DNA from: Caccousia sp900752115
GTDB taxonomy: Bacteria > Bacillota > Clostridia > Oscillospirales > Acutalibacteraceae
Direction of reading: 5' to 3'
Assembly: GCA_902472225.1 (NCBI GenBank)
Contig: CABRNB010000002.1
Location: 1-64,000 of the forward strand
Length of the DNA stretch: 64,000 bases
The first letter of the stretch is position 1. Each line of letters opens with the position of its first letter. The notes beneath the pieces are model-generated. The model did not search any database, was not told the origin of the DNA, and saw nothing but the letters and a program-made list of their open reading frames with translations. Both the position numbers and the translations under genes were made by a program. This document shows, piece after piece, positions 15,542-24,302 of the stretch.

Positions 15542-16273
15542 TCAGCTCCACAGCCCGGCGGGCAGCAGCTCAGCGGGCAGGAGATTGGCATACAGGATGG
15601 AGAGAGCCATCGCGCCGAGCATGCTGATGGGCAGCGCGAAGTTCTCAAGCCACTTGACCTTCTTCACCTTGACGAGGACGCCGCAGACGGCCATGATGGC
15701 CGCGGAGGTCAGAAGAGTCAGGATGGAGAGCAGGCCGTCGGAAATTCCCATACCGAGGAAGGCGGAGATCATGCCGAGGAACATGGCGGTCAGGAAAAGA
15801 TCCCCCCAATGGCTGTCCTTTTGGCGCAGGCTGTGTACGCCGCCCTGGATCTTTTTGAGAAAGAGCGGAATGATGATCAGAGGCGTGATGCAGCCGAGCG
15901 TCATAACCCACGCGACCGTGTTGAAGGCAAGAGGACCGCTGACCGGCGCGGAAATGCTTTCGCCGAGGGCGTTGAGCGCCACGGTGGCGGCAGGAAGCTC
16001 GTAGGTGACGGCGCCGAGTACGCTCAGCCGGATCCACGGCAAAGGAAGGCCCAGCGTGTTGGCGAGCGTAATGAGGCCGAGCAGGATGGAGACGGAGGGG
16101 AGAATGGCAAAAACGGCGCTCGAAGCGATGGTGCGCTTGACGACATTCCCGGCAATACCGAGTTCACGGCTGCGCCGGACCGCTTTCACAAGAAAATAGA
16201 CGGATTGCGCAATGACAAACAGCCCGACCAGCACGCCGAGCAGATACATAAAGCCGCTGTTCTTAAAATCCAT
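15542..16273 (-). CDS. DUF5058-family membrane protein
   Basis: 243 residues with about seven hydrophobic segments. It starts MDFKNSGFMYLLGVLVGLFV, with a conserved basic loop (VKAVRRSRELG) and a central AAATVALNALG-like stretch (residues 94-103). Recognised as DUF5058 by overall pattern. Followed by another membrane protein, suggesting a two-component permease. Upstream lies PepC with a 16-nt gap. Function unknown; peptide or amino acid movement is an inference from the flanking peptidases. Confidence 0.72.
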   Translation of the reverse strand: MDFKNSGFMYLLGVLVGLFVIAQSVYFLVKAVRRSRELGIAGNVVKRTIASSAVFAILPSVSILLGLITLANTLGLPLPWIRLSVLGAVTYELPAATVALNALGESISAPVSGPLAFNTVAWVMTLGCITPLIIIPLFLKKIQGGVHSLRQKDSHWGDLFLTAMFLGMISAFLGMGISDGLLSILTLLTSAAIMAVCGVLVKVKKVKWLENFALPISMLGAMALSILYANLLPAELLPAGLWS

Positions 16274-16289
16274 GTATGCCCCTCCTCAC

Positions 16290-17630
16290 TCAGCGATCCG
16301 CAAGGGTCCCCATCGGATCCCACGGCGTCAGGTGATTTGGGTCCGCGTCAAAAGCCTCCCGCTGTGCGTCCGAAAGGTATTCTCTGCGGATCACAGCCTG
16401 ATAGACATAACGGTTAAACCAGTCGGCGCTCATCAGATAATAGCCCTTCTCGCCGTTTTCGTCGCTCCAGCTGTTCTGAATTTTCCAGCGCACCGGCGCG
16501 CCGTTCTCATCAAGCTCCACGCCTGTAATCACCATGGCATGGTTCATTGCACTCTCCCGGTAGTCGAGCATGTCGCCTTTTTCCATCGAGAAATCCATTT
16601 CAAAGGCGGACGCATAGTCAAAGGCCTTCGAGTCCCAGATGCCGCGCTTGCGGTCACCGCACTTGCCCACGTCGCTGCCGAACCATACAAGACGGCCATC
16701 CTGCAGCTGACGAATGACCAGAGAAACAAGCTCCTCCATCGGCAGATTGAGGTAACGGACATCGCGCCCTCCGACGACATTACCGAGATAATCGACCGTG
16801 TAGGAACGGTAGAACGGCTTGTCGGAGGTTGGGGAGTTGATCACGCTCACATAGTCGCCGAGCGGCAGTCCGACGTATTTTTCATAGAAGTCCTTCGGCG
16901 TAAGGCTGCGGTCCATATGATATTGCTTGTCCTTGTCCGTCCAGCAGAAGTCGAAGCTGGCCGGGGGCTCGCCCAGGCAGGTGCACAGCAGAGAATAGAT
17001 TTCGCGCAGCATCGCATCTTTTTCCGCATGCAGATCGTCTGTCCCATCGAGATGCAGCTTCTGCAAGCGGGCGGCAAACTGACGCAGCTTCGTGTTGAGC
17101 AGGCCGTTCATTGCAGCGGTGTGGCTGCTCTGGTATGTTTCGTCCATGGCCTCCTTGGGGACGACGCCGTACTTTTCAATGAGGCTCACAAACATGTCCC
17201 ACTGGCCGCCGTCCTGCACGCCTGTGCTCAGGATCCAGCACAGCGTTCTGTCGTCAATCGGGCAGTCAATCCGGTCAATCACAGACTCAAGAAAATAATT
17301 GGCCTTTTCAAACTTATCCCAGAATGCAATATAATTCTGCGAGAGCTCAAAACGGTCAAGATTGCACTTTTTTGCGACCTCTTCGCGCAGAAGATTTGCA
17401 CCGGCGAAAATCCAGCAGCGCCCGCTGCGTTCCTGGTTTGTCACGGGCAGGGTCGGAATTTCCACAGAAAAATGGAACCGATCTTCACGCAGGCGGCGGT
17501 TGTCGAAGGTCACATCGGAAAGCTCCGTTTTGGCCAGCGCATTTGTCATCGCCCGGCGGGAGGGGCTGGTGTTGTAGCGGGCAGAGTACTCCGAAAGCTG
17601 CTTCATGCTGACGGATTCAGCGTGTTTCAT
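16290..17630 (-). CDS. pepC: Aminopeptidase C (bleomycin hydrolase family, C1)
   Basis: 446-residue cytosolic papain-fold aminopeptidase. Catalytic Cys72 lies in NQERSGRCWIFAG, His in MNHAMVITG, and Asn in KIQNSWSDENG. Family members form hexamers with the active sites inside and trim peptides. The ATG at 17630 is used, giving a length typical for PepC; the frame open to 17684 lacks a good site. First gene of the operon with DUF5058, a second membrane protein and an M20 peptidase. Confidence 0.93.
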   Translation of the reverse strand: MKHAESVSMKQLSEYSARYNTSPSRRAMTNALAKTELSDVTFDNRRLREDRFHFSVEIPTLPVTNQERSGRCWIFAGANLLREEVAKKCNLDRFELSQNYIAFWDKFEKANYFLESVIDRIDCPIDDRTLCWILSTGVQDGGQWDMFVSLIEKYGVVPKEAMDETYQSSHTAAMNGLLNTKLRQFAARLQKLHLDGTDDLHAEKDAMLREIYSLLCTCLGEPPASFDFCWTDKDKQYHMDRSLTPKDFYEKYVGLPLGDYVSVINSPTSDKPFYRSYTVDYLGNVVGGRDVRYLNLPMEELVSLVIRQLQDGRLVWFGSDVGKCGDRKRGIWDSKAFDYASAFEMDFSMEKGDMLDYRESAMNHAMVITGVELDENGAPVRWKIQNSWSDENGEKGYYLMSADWFNRYVYQAVIRREYLSDAQREAFDADPNHLTPWDPMGTLADR

Positions 17631-17702
17631 GAAAAAAGACTTCCTCTCATCGTTCTTTTCCGCAGCGGCAAAAAACGGCGGCAAAGAATAAATTTTGATC
17701 CT

Positions 17703-17731
17703 ATTCTAGCAAAAAAACCACAGAATTTCAA
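17703..17731 (-). promoter_or_regulatory. Promoter of the pepC operon
   Basis: Minus strand TTGAAA (17726-17731) and TAGAAT (17703-17708) with a 17-nt spacer, about 75 nt upstream of the pepC start. Confidence 0.6.
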
Positions 17732-17762
17732 CGCAGTGTGGCGCAAACGGCAGGAAAGAGGG

Positions 17763-17826
17763 TTGACAAATAACCGTGTTATATCTATAATACAGCTAGA
17801 AACCGTATTATAGATGTGATACGGTT
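17763..17826 (+). promoter_or_regulatory. Promoter and operator of the GntR/YtrA operon
   Basis: Perfect TTGACA (17763-17768) and TATAAT (17786-17791), 17-nt spacer. Overlapping palindromes: CTATAATAC (17785-17793) with GTATTATAG (17805-17813), and AACCGTAT (17801-17808) with ATACGGTT (17819-17826). They cover the -10 and the start site, as expected for repression by the GntR protein encoded directly downstream. Confidence 0.8.
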
Positions 17827-17841
17827 GAAGGGAGGTGCGGC

Positions 17842-18213
17842 ATGGTATCGTTTGACGGTTTTACGCTGGCTGACGGAATCCCCATCTATCTGCAGATCCT
17901 TCTTTTCCTCAAGCGCGGAGCAGTGGCAGGAACGATCCGGGATGGCGATGAACTGCCCTCGCGCCGTGTGCTTTCGGCGCTGCTTGGCGTTAATCCGAAC
18001 ACGGTGCAGAAGGCGTACCGTCTGTTGGAGGAGGAGGGGCTGATTGCTTCGCACAGCGGTGCGAAAAGCCTGATGGTGCTCGACACGGAGACGATTTCCC
18101 GTGTCCGCGCGGAGCTGCTTGAAAACGATGCAAAGGGAATGGTGAGCGCCATCCGGCAGATGGGGCTGACGAAAGCGGAGGCTCACGCTCTGCTTGACAA
18201 GTACTGGGAATGA
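17842..18213 (+). CDS. GntR-family regulator, YtrA type
   Basis: 123-residue repressor with an N-terminal winged helix (IPIYLQILLFLKRGAVAG, ELPSRRVLSALLGVNPNTVQ, EEEGLI) and a short helical dimerisation tail. The lack of a large effector domain is typical of YtrA members, which control ABC operons next to them. ATG after GGGAGGTG. Probably binds the palindromes over its own promoter at 17763-17826. Its stop is 11 nt before the next gene. Confidence 0.92.
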   Translation: MVSFDGFTLADGIPIYLQILLFLKRGAVAGTIRDGDELPSRRVLSALLGVNPNTVQKAYRLLEEEGLIASHSGAKSLMVLDTETISRVRAELLENDAKGMVSAIRQMGLTKAEAHALLDKYWE

Positions 18214-18224
18214 GGTGAAATTTG

Positions 18225-18953
18225 ATGCGCAGACATTTGTCCATCCTGATGTGGCTTGCCCGAAGCTCGCTGTGGAAGCTGCTTGCACTTTTTCTGCTCA
18301 CGGCCGGAGCGGAAGCGGTCTGGTTTTTTCTGGCGCTGCAAAACGCTCCGGACGCATCGCTGGAAACGCTTGCGGGCGGAGGAGTGCTTGCCCTGCCTTG
18401 CGCCGTGAGCTTTTTGCTGCTCAGCGCGCTTCTCGGGAGGGTTGGCTGCGATCTCGGCGCGCGGCAGAGCTATACGCTGCGCCGTCTTGCCGTGACGGAG
18501 AAAGCGGTATTCACTTGGCAATGGATCTATAACAGCGGCTGTTTCCTGCTTTTCTGGGCTTTCCAGCTGGCAGTTTCCTTCGGCCTTTGTGCGATGTATG
18601 CGGCGCAGGCGGAGCCATCCATGGTGAGCGGACAGACAGTGTTTCTGGCCTTCAGCCGTGTGGCTCTGCTGCACGCCCTTCTCCCGCTGGAGGAAACCTT
18701 TCTCTGGTTTCGCAATGCGTTTTTTGACCTTGCACTGGGAGCGGCCTGTGCCGCTCTTCCGTACCGCCAGCGCCGCAGGAGGCTGGGCTGGGAAATTGCG
18801 GCAGCCTGTACGGTCGCGCTGTTTGGCTTTCCCGCCGGAGTAGGGCAGTGGGAGGGAAATGGAATTTCCCTGCTTCTGATGGTGTTCTTACTGCTCGAAT
18901 GCTGTTTTTGTGTGTATGGACGAGAGGGGGAGCTGGTCAATGAGGGAACATAG
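18225..18953 (+). CDS. Membrane protein of a YtrA-type ABC operon
   Basis: 242 residues with about six hydrophobic segments, beginning MRRHLSILMWLARSSLWKLL. Likely part of the permease of the ABC transporter encoded downstream. The ATG at 18225 is favoured over the TTG at 18222 because of spacing to GAGGTG. Overlaps the next gene by 14 nt. Not recognised as a named family; similar membrane proteins follow YtrA-type regulators in other Clostridia. Confidence 0.75.
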   Translation: MRRHLSILMWLARSSLWKLLALFLLTAGAEAVWFFLALQNAPDASLETLAGGGVLALPCAVSFLLLSALLGRVGCDLGARQSYTLRRLAVTEKAVFTWQWIYNSGCFLLFWAFQLAVSFGLCAMYAAQAEPSMVSGQTVFLAFSRVALLHALLPLEETFLWFRNAFFDLALGAACAALPYRQRRRRLGWEIAAACTVALFGFPAGVGQWEGNGISLLLMVFLLLECCFCVYGREGELVNEGT

Positions 18954-19449
18954 CAGGCGTGCCCTGACGCCTCCGGGAATTTCGCTGTCCGGAGAGACGC
19001 GGTTTTTTGCAGCGGGACTGATCTGCGCCGCCCTCTACAGCCTGCGCTTTGTTCTCGCCTATGTCAACGCGCGCGGCGAGCTGTTTGAAACGAATCGGCT
19101 TACCCGGGAAAGGGTCCTCATCGACGGGGCCGTAATGCCTGATTTTTTCGAGGTGCTCGATGGAGCTCTTCTCGGCTTTGCCGTTCTGGCCTTCTGTATG
19201 CTGTTCGCTGCCGTTTACCACTATCAGACCCATTTTCACGGCAGCCGCAGTATTTACCTGATGCGCCGTCTTCCGGATCGCTGGGAGCTGCACAGACGGT
19301 GCCTGGCCGTACCTGTTCTCGGAGGACTGAGCTGCGCCGTCGTATCTTTTCTGCTCCTTCTGATTTATTTTACCATTTATCAGCTGGCCACCCCGCAGGA
19401 ATGTTTGACGCCACACCAGTGGCAGAAGCTATGGAGTGTGATAGTATGA
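18940..19449 (+). CDS. Small membrane protein of the ABC operon
   Basis: 169 residues with four hydrophobic segments (FFAAGLICAALYSLRFVLAY; FAVLAFCMLFAAVYHY; LGGLSCAVVSFLLLLIYFTI). The motif SIYLMRRLPDRWELHRRC between segments 2 and 3 resembles the MRRLP(D/N) loop of ABC-2 permease-like proteins in lantibiotic or bacitracin-type exporters. ATG at 18940 after AGGGGG; overlaps the ATPase gene by 4 nt. Confidence 0.72.
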   Translation: MREHSRRALTPPGISLSGETRFFAAGLICAALYSLRFVLAYVNARGELFETNRLTRERVLIDGAVMPDFFEVLDGALLGFAVLAFCMLFAAVYHYQTHFHGSRSIYLMRRLPDRWELHRRCLAVPVLGGLSCAVVSFLLLLIYFTIYQLATPQECLTPHQWQKLWSVIV

Positions 19450-20186
19450 TCGAGCTCAGTCACGTTACTAAAAAATATGTGGGAAAGCAGGCTTTGTGCG
19501 ACGTCAGTCTCGCTCTGCCGCGCGGAGAGATTGTCGGTCTGCTCGGAGAGAACGGAGCGGGAAAGACGACGCTGATGAAATGTATTCTTGGTTTTGTCCG
19601 TTTTGAGGGAACCATTACGCTCGACGGAGAACCGATCACGCACCGGAATATCGCGAGCCTTTCCTTCGGCACGAGCGAGCATTCGTTTTTTCCGGGGCTG
19701 ACCGCCCAGGCGCACCGTGAATTCTACGAAGCGCATTTTCCTCGCTTTTCTGCTCAGCGGTTCCACGGGCTGATGGATTTCTTTCATCTGCCGCTTCATC
19801 AGCCGCTGCGCGCATTTTCTACGGGGCAAAAAAATCAGTTCGAGGTCATTCTGGCTCTCTCGCAGGGAGCGGACTACATTCTGCTCGACGAGCCGTTTGC
19901 GGGGAACGACATTTTCAACCGTGAGGATTTTTACAAGGTGCTCAGCGGGATCCTCGAGCCGCACGAGACGGTGCTTCTCTCCACCCATCTTATCGAGGAG
20001 GTGTCCGGGTTCCTCGGCCGTGCCATCCTCCTGCGCGGCGGCAGAATTGTCGGCGATCTCTCTGTGCTCGAGCTGGAGGAGGAAGGAAAGAATCTGATGG
20101 ACGCCGTCAAGGAAGCGTACCATTACCGTGCAGATCGCGTCGGCAAGGCTATCGGTGCGCTGACGGGGGAGGAGGAACCAAAATGA
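19446..20186 (+). CDS. ABC transporter ATP-binding protein
   Basis: 246-residue ATPase. Walker A GENGAGKTT, Walker B YILLDEPFAGND, switch His in LLSTHLIEE. The signature is weak: FSTGQKNQ in place of LSGGQ, a change common in YtrB-type proteins. Starts MIELSHVTKKYVGKQALCDV at 19446 and couples to both neighbours by 4-nt overlaps. Works with the membrane proteins at 18225-19449; the substrate is unknown. Confidence 0.92.
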   Translation: MIELSHVTKKYVGKQALCDVSLALPRGEIVGLLGENGAGKTTLMKCILGFVRFEGTITLDGEPITHRNIASLSFGTSEHSFFPGLTAQAHREFYEAHFPRFSAQRFHGLMDFFHLPLHQPLRAFSTGQKNQFEVILALSQGADYILLDEPFAGNDIFNREDFYKVLSGILEPHETVLLSTHLIEEVSGFLGRAILLRGGRIVGDLSVLELEEEGKNLMDAVKEAYHYRADRVGKAIGALTGEEEPK

Positions 20187-21592
20187 AGCGGTCGCTCGTT
20201 TGTTTTCTTCTTCTGCTGGTTATTGCCGTGGGCGGAAGCGCAGCCGTTTTTTCGCAGATATTTTCAAAGCGGGATCAGGTGGAAATTACGCAGGAAACTG
20301 TTTTCGGAGATCCGGCCGCTGCCGAGGGGCTGACGGTCACGATTCCGGCGGGTTACCGCGATCAGCTTTTCTGGGAGACAACGTGTAATTTGGGGGAGAA
20401 AACCGGGGCGGATTCGAGCTACGTTTTTTTCCAGACGGCGCAGCAGGCGGAGGAAACGCCGCGGGAGCCTTATCTTCAGCTGAGCACCCAGCTCTATATG
20501 GGATACCGCGAGAACAGCGGGGAAGACGGAATTTCTCAAGCCTACCGCGAGCTTTTCGAGGATACGCAGCCTGGAACGGAGAGTGAAAGGATCATTTTCC
20601 TGCGTGATTATTATGAGTACTATCCCCTGTCGCTGGAATATCAGCTGACTTCTTCCTCTGATTTTTCGGATTTGCTGATGCAGGAGGGGTATGAAATGGG
20701 TGCGTATGATGGAGAACCCAAGCGCCTGTTTTCTGCCTTTGCAGCGTATTTCCGGATTCCGGTTCTGGAGGAGGAAACTCTTCGCATCAGCATTGGCAAG
20801 GATTCCGAGGGGAGAATTGCCAGTACAGGCTCGGGAAGTACCGACGACGATAACTTTGCGATGTACACGGTGAGCGCTGTGAGAGGGAACGAATGCTATT
20901 TTGCGTTTGACGCGCACACCTATGAGGGAAACCTTGTCGATGTCAGCCAAATTTCCGGCGGTTTCGGAATCTATCGGATGACCTTCCGGGATCTGCAGGG
21001 GCAGGATTTTGGAGTTGGACTTGAGTCGCTTGAAACCGTGTACCGTCTGGACCCGCAGGCTGCGATATTGGGGCTGACGCTCAGCGAGGACGAATCGCGT
21101 CTGCTGCTTCATACGCGCGAGGGCAGCGATTATGTGGTGACGGGAATTGATCTTGCTTCCATGCAGCCGGTGCAGAGAGCGGTAGCGAAAAATGTCATTG
21201 TTCCCAATGGGGGATTCAGCTTTTTTGAGGAAGACGGCTTTTTTGTTGTGGTGACGGATCATCTTTCCGTTTTCACGCTCGAGGAAAACGGCGAGTGTTC
21301 GCTGGCTTTGTGCGTGCCCATTGACTACGAAAAAACGAACCCCACCTTCCTTGTCAACTCGACACGGATGGCCTTCGACGGCGAGCGCCTGGCCGTCTGC
21401 GATTATCTGACAGATGCCGGTACGTTTGGTCCGAACTTTGATGTCTTTGTTTACGACGAAACGGGACTGGTTTACGATGGCCGGTATCACAGCAGCCTGA
21501 GTCTCGGCGGCGTGGAGGGAAACAACGATTCGCTCATTCGATCGACAAACCAATTTAGTATTACAGTGGAATGGAAACAAAACGAAGGATAA
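20183..21592 (+). CDS. Exported protein of the YtrA-ABC operon, unknown function
   Basis: 469 residues: one N-terminal hydrophobic segment (LVCFLLLLVIAVGGSAAVF) with no lipobox Cys, then a long extracytoplasmic domain. The second half has beta-propeller-like repeats (DESRLLLHTREGSDYVVTGI, FVVVTDHLSVFTLEENGECS). The ATGA overlap with the ATPase gene and GGAGGAGG upstream place it firmly in the operon. Proteins of this size and layout follow such ABC genes in related Clostridia; the role is not known. Confidence 0.7.
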   Translation: MKRSLVCFLLLLVIAVGGSAAVFSQIFSKRDQVEITQETVFGDPAAAEGLTVTIPAGYRDQLFWETTCNLGEKTGADSSYVFFQTAQQAEETPREPYLQLSTQLYMGYRENSGEDGISQAYRELFEDTQPGTESERIIFLRDYYEYYPLSLEYQLTSSSDFSDLLMQEGYEMGAYDGEPKRLFSAFAAYFRIPVLEEETLRISIGKDSEGRIASTGSGSTDDDNFAMYTVSAVRGNECYFAFDAHTYEGNLVDVSQISGGFGIYRMTFRDLQGQDFGVGLESLETVYRLDPQAAILGLTLSEDESRLLLHTREGSDYVVTGIDLASMQPVQRAVAKNVIVPNGGFSFFEEDGFFVVVTDHLSVFTLEENGECSLALCVPIDYEKTNPTFLVNSTRMAFDGERLAVCDYLTDAGTFGPNFDVFVYDETGLVYDGRYHSSLSLGGVEGNNDSLIRSTNQFSITVEWKQNEG

Positions 21593-21593
21593 A

Positions 21594-21637
21594 AAACGCC
21601 GCTGTCCGCTCTGTGAAAAGGGCGGACGGCGGCGTTT
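21594..21637. terminator. Shared intrinsic terminator between convergent operons
   Basis: A 16-bp GC-rich stem, AAACGCCGCTGTCCGC with the matching GCGGACGGCGGCGTTT (one mismatch). Only the minus strand has a good T run (TTTTTT after the stem), so it mainly serves the ECF-PHP-RpiR operon and may also stop plus-strand transcription. Confidence 0.75.
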
Positions 21638-21697
21638 GACGTGAAATACCGGCTGAAACTGAAACGTGGCTGCCGGCAAATGCGGATTTTTCTACGG

Positions 21698-22537
21698 CTA
21701 CAGCGATTGTTTTGCCGCATATTTTTCTTTTAGTTGATGCAGGCGCTCAAGACGGAGGCCGGCTTCGGTTCCCATGCTTTCGGAGAGAGCGACGATGAGG
21801 GCGTCGACGAGGGCAGAGGGGGCTGTCATGGAATGATACTCGTTTGGTTCTCCCCGGCTGACAAAAAGGTTGATGTCCGCCTGCTCGTCTGCGGGCACAT
21901 AGGAACGGCCGGAAAAAGAGAGCGTGCGGAATCCCGCTTCTCTGCTGTAATCCAGAATTGTTTGTCCTTCCCGGGAAAGCTTGGAGAGGCAGAACAGAAC
22001 GACAAGATCGTCCTGCTGCACCTGTGCCAGTCCTTCCAGAAGCTCCGAGCCGCCAGAGGGGAGGAGTGTGACCGGAATGCCAAGACGTCTGGCGCGGAAA
22101 AAGAGAAGCTGTCCGGGGGAAGCAGAGGCGTTTTTGGCGTGAATCCAGACATGCCGGGCCTTCTGGACAGCGCGGACAGCCTGTGCAAATTGATCGGAAC
22201 GAAGCTCCTCGAGCGTTTTTTGCAGAAGGAGCTGCTGGCGGCGCATCCATGCATCGAGCGTAAAGCCGGTTTCCCGGTTCAGAGTTTCCGCCATCTTGGC
22301 GGCGGGACCCGGCCCCGGCGCGCTTTGACGCTTGACAAGCTGACGCAGTTCCCTGTAATCGGCGCACCCGACATGGCGCACGAAGCGTGAAACGGTCGCA
22401 TCAGCCAGCTGTAATCGATTGGCCAGCTGGCCGATCGAAAGGAAGAGAAACTCTTCTGTATTTTGAGAGATATAGTCCAGAATTCGTGCGTCGGCTTTGG
22501 TCAAATGATTGGAGCCGGTGGGAAATTGAAGCTGCAT
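21698..22537 (-). CDS. MurR/RpiR-family transcriptional regulator
   Basis: 279 residues: an N-terminal RpiR helix-turn-helix (LTKADARILDYISQ, SIGQLANRLQLADATVSRFV) and a C-terminal SIS sugar-phosphate-binding domain (residues about 115-240). Family members sense phosphosugars. Starts after CAGGAGGTAAT. Last gene of an operon with a PHP phosphoesterase and an ECF transporter, which suggests that the operon's substrate or its phosphorylated product is the effector. Confidence 0.9.
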   Translation of the reverse strand: MQLQFPTGSNHLTKADARILDYISQNTEEFLFLSIGQLANRLQLADATVSRFVRHVGCADYRELRQLVKRQSAPGPGPAAKMAETLNRETGFTLDAWMRRQQLLLQKTLEELRSDQFAQAVRAVQKARHVWIHAKNASASPGQLLFFRARRLGIPVTLLPSGGSELLEGLAQVQQDDLVVLFCLSKLSREGQTILDYSREAGFRTLSFSGRSYVPADEQADINLFVSRGEPNEYHSMTAPSALVDALIVALSESMGTEAGLRLERLHQLKEKYAAKQSL

Positions 22538-22576
22538 ATTACCTCCTGTCGCAAAAACGGTCAGCGAGAAAAGAGG

Positions 22577-23392
22577 TTATGCGCAGCAGGAGGGATTAGA
22601 AGACTCCACTCCGGTCAAAAGCTGCACATAGTCTCCTCCGAGAGCGTGAATTTCCTTGAGCGCCCGCTTGAGCAGGCCGGCGGTTCGTACCTGGAAAGCG
22701 GCCTGTTCCGAAACTTCAATCCGATAATTTTTCTCCACGAGCTGTGACCGGAGCGCTTCGATGGTGGAGAAAGCCTGTGGGAAGACCGTACGGACACATC
22801 CATACTGTACGGCCTGATGCGTATCGCTTCCCGCTGCGACAGGTTTCCCGAGCCTGGCTCCCAGCCCTTCGACGAGCTGTCTGGTGCGGTCAACGTTTTC
22901 CGCGATATCCTTGCCGTTGAGATCAAGAAAATCAAATTGGGCGAGCAGTTCTTCCGGCAGTTCGGGAATATGTCCGCCCTGCCGGAAGGGGTGTCCCGCT
23001 CCGATGAGAACAGGATATTCCCGAAACAGCTCTGCCAGACGGGCAAAGGGAAGAAAGCTTCCGGGAGTTTTATAGCGTTCCAGTCTGGCGTTCAGCTCGA
23101 GGATGGCTTCCGCGGGACCGATGGAAAGCACATGTCCGCCCTCAGCGATGTCGGTTTCCATGCCCGGGAAAATGCGCAGTCCGTTTTCCAGGACAAGTGT
23201 GTCGCCGTCTCTTACGGCTGTCTGCAGCAGATAGCCGTAAAGCTTGTTAAATTGCAGCGTATTGAAATGCTCTGTCAGACACAGAGCGTCAAGCCCTGCC
23301 GCCTGGGCTTCCCCAAACAGCCAGTCCGTATAGGCGGGGGAAAACGGAAGCTTCTTGGCGAGCTTCCCGTGCGTATGAAAATCCAGATTCAA
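22577..23392 (-). CDS. PHP-domain metal-dependent phosphoesterase
   Basis: 271 residues with the PHP metal-binding motifs: DFHTHGK (residues 4-10), TEHFN, GMETD, GAGHPF and GSDTHQ. No further domain is apparent. Such proteins hydrolyse small phosphates such as nucleotides or sugar phosphates. Encoded 64 nt after EcfT and 39 nt before the RpiR gene, so a role in processing the imported compound is an attractive inference. Confidence 0.82.
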   Translation of the reverse strand: MNLDFHTHGKLAKKLPFSPAYTDWLFGEAQAAGLDALCLTEHFNTLQFNKLYGYLLQTAVRDGDTLVLENGLRIFPGMETDIAEGGHVLSIGPAEAILELNARLERYKTPGSFLPFARLAELFREYPVLIGAGHPFRQGGHIPELPEELLAQFDFLDLNGKDIAENVDRTRQLVEGLGARLGKPVAAGSDTHQAVQYGCVRTVFPQAFSTIEALRSQLVEKNYRIEVSEQAAFQVRTAGLLKRALKEIHALGGDYVQLLTGVESSNPSCCA

Positions 23393-23456
23393 TTTTTATC
23401 CTCTTTTCTGACAATATCATCATGCCCTTAGGGGACAAAGCGGCCGCTAAGGGGAA

Positions 23457-24296
23457 TTATAAAAGGGTGGACACCAGAATGAAAACGGAGATCCAGAGAA
23501 AGGAAAGGGAGAGAAATAAAAGGTCGCGGTATTCCATTTTCAGCGTGGAAAGTTTGATTTTCCGGACCTCCTTGTTGACGGCGGCATACCGGTAGCCCTT
23601 CAGCTCGAGAGCTTCCACCGTCGTACGGGAGCGCTTGGCGGTGTTGAGCATCAGCGGATAGAAGGCGTGAACGATCAGTTGGACCTGATAGCAGAGATAG
23701 CGTATTTTTCCTATGAGCGTTTCATGTGCGGGAGGGTTGCCGCGCAGACGGAAGGAGAGCAGAATGCTCTGGAATTCTTCCATCAGCATCGGAAGAACGC
23801 GGTATGCATAGGAGATGGAAAAGGAAAGACGTTCCGGACAGCCGAACCACATCAGGCCGTTTGCAAGACGATCCGGATCGAGGCCGGAGAAAACGGTGAT
23901 GGAGGCAAGGGAGCAGACGGCGATTTTGAGGGTCAGAACCAGCAAAGGAACGGCGGAGGAGGCGTTTCCTCCGAACAGGAGCGTCACAAGAAAGAGATAG
24001 CCTGTCTGAGAGAAAACGCCGACGCCGAAAAGGAACAGGACCAGTCCGGCCACACGGGCCAGACGCGTCGTGAAAGCGACGAGCAGAAAGCATCCTATTA
24101 AAAAATAGGGATCGCTGACAAACCAGGGCACGAATCCCACGAACAGATACCAGACAATCAGGCTTCTGGGATCAAGAGCCGCGATCACGGTATCGCCGTT
24201 TCCGTATGCGTTTTTCAGTACTTGGTTGCGAAGAAACTCAATGGAAAACTTGTCCAGGATGTTTTCAGACAGTTTTCTTTTCAGTTTGACTTCCAT
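23457..24296 (-). CDS. ecfT: ECF transporter transmembrane protein EcfT
   Basis: 279 residues with five to six hydrophobic segments, beginning MEVKLKRKLSENILDKFS. Coupling helices carry the two short Arg-Gly-like motifs of EcfT: SFRLRGNPPAHE and the ALELKGYRYAA region (canonical ARG sites appear as LRG and LKG). Lies 6 nt after the fused double ATPase gene. Together they form the energising module; the S component is the first gene of the operon. Confidence 0.86.
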   Translation of the reverse strand: MEVKLKRKLSENILDKFSIEFLRNQVLKNAYGNGDTVIAALDPRSLIVWYLFVGFVPWFVSDPYFLIGCFLLVAFTTRLARVAGLVLFLFGVGVFSQTGYLFLVTLLFGGNASSAVPLLVLTLKIAVCSLASITVFSGLDPDRLANGLMWFGCPERLSFSISYAYRVLPMLMEEFQSILLSFRLRGNPPAHETLIGKIRYLCYQVQLIVHAFYPLMLNTAKRSRTTVEALELKGYRYAAVNKEVRKIKLSTLKMEYRDLLFLSLSFLWISVFILVSTLL

Positions 24297-24302
24297 ATTT
24301 TT

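Noticed and set aside
14801..16417. 538-codon plus-strand open frame
   Set aside because: Lies opposite the DUF5058/M20 operon, is rich in Gln, His and Asp as expected for antisense of membrane proteins, and has no family resemblance.
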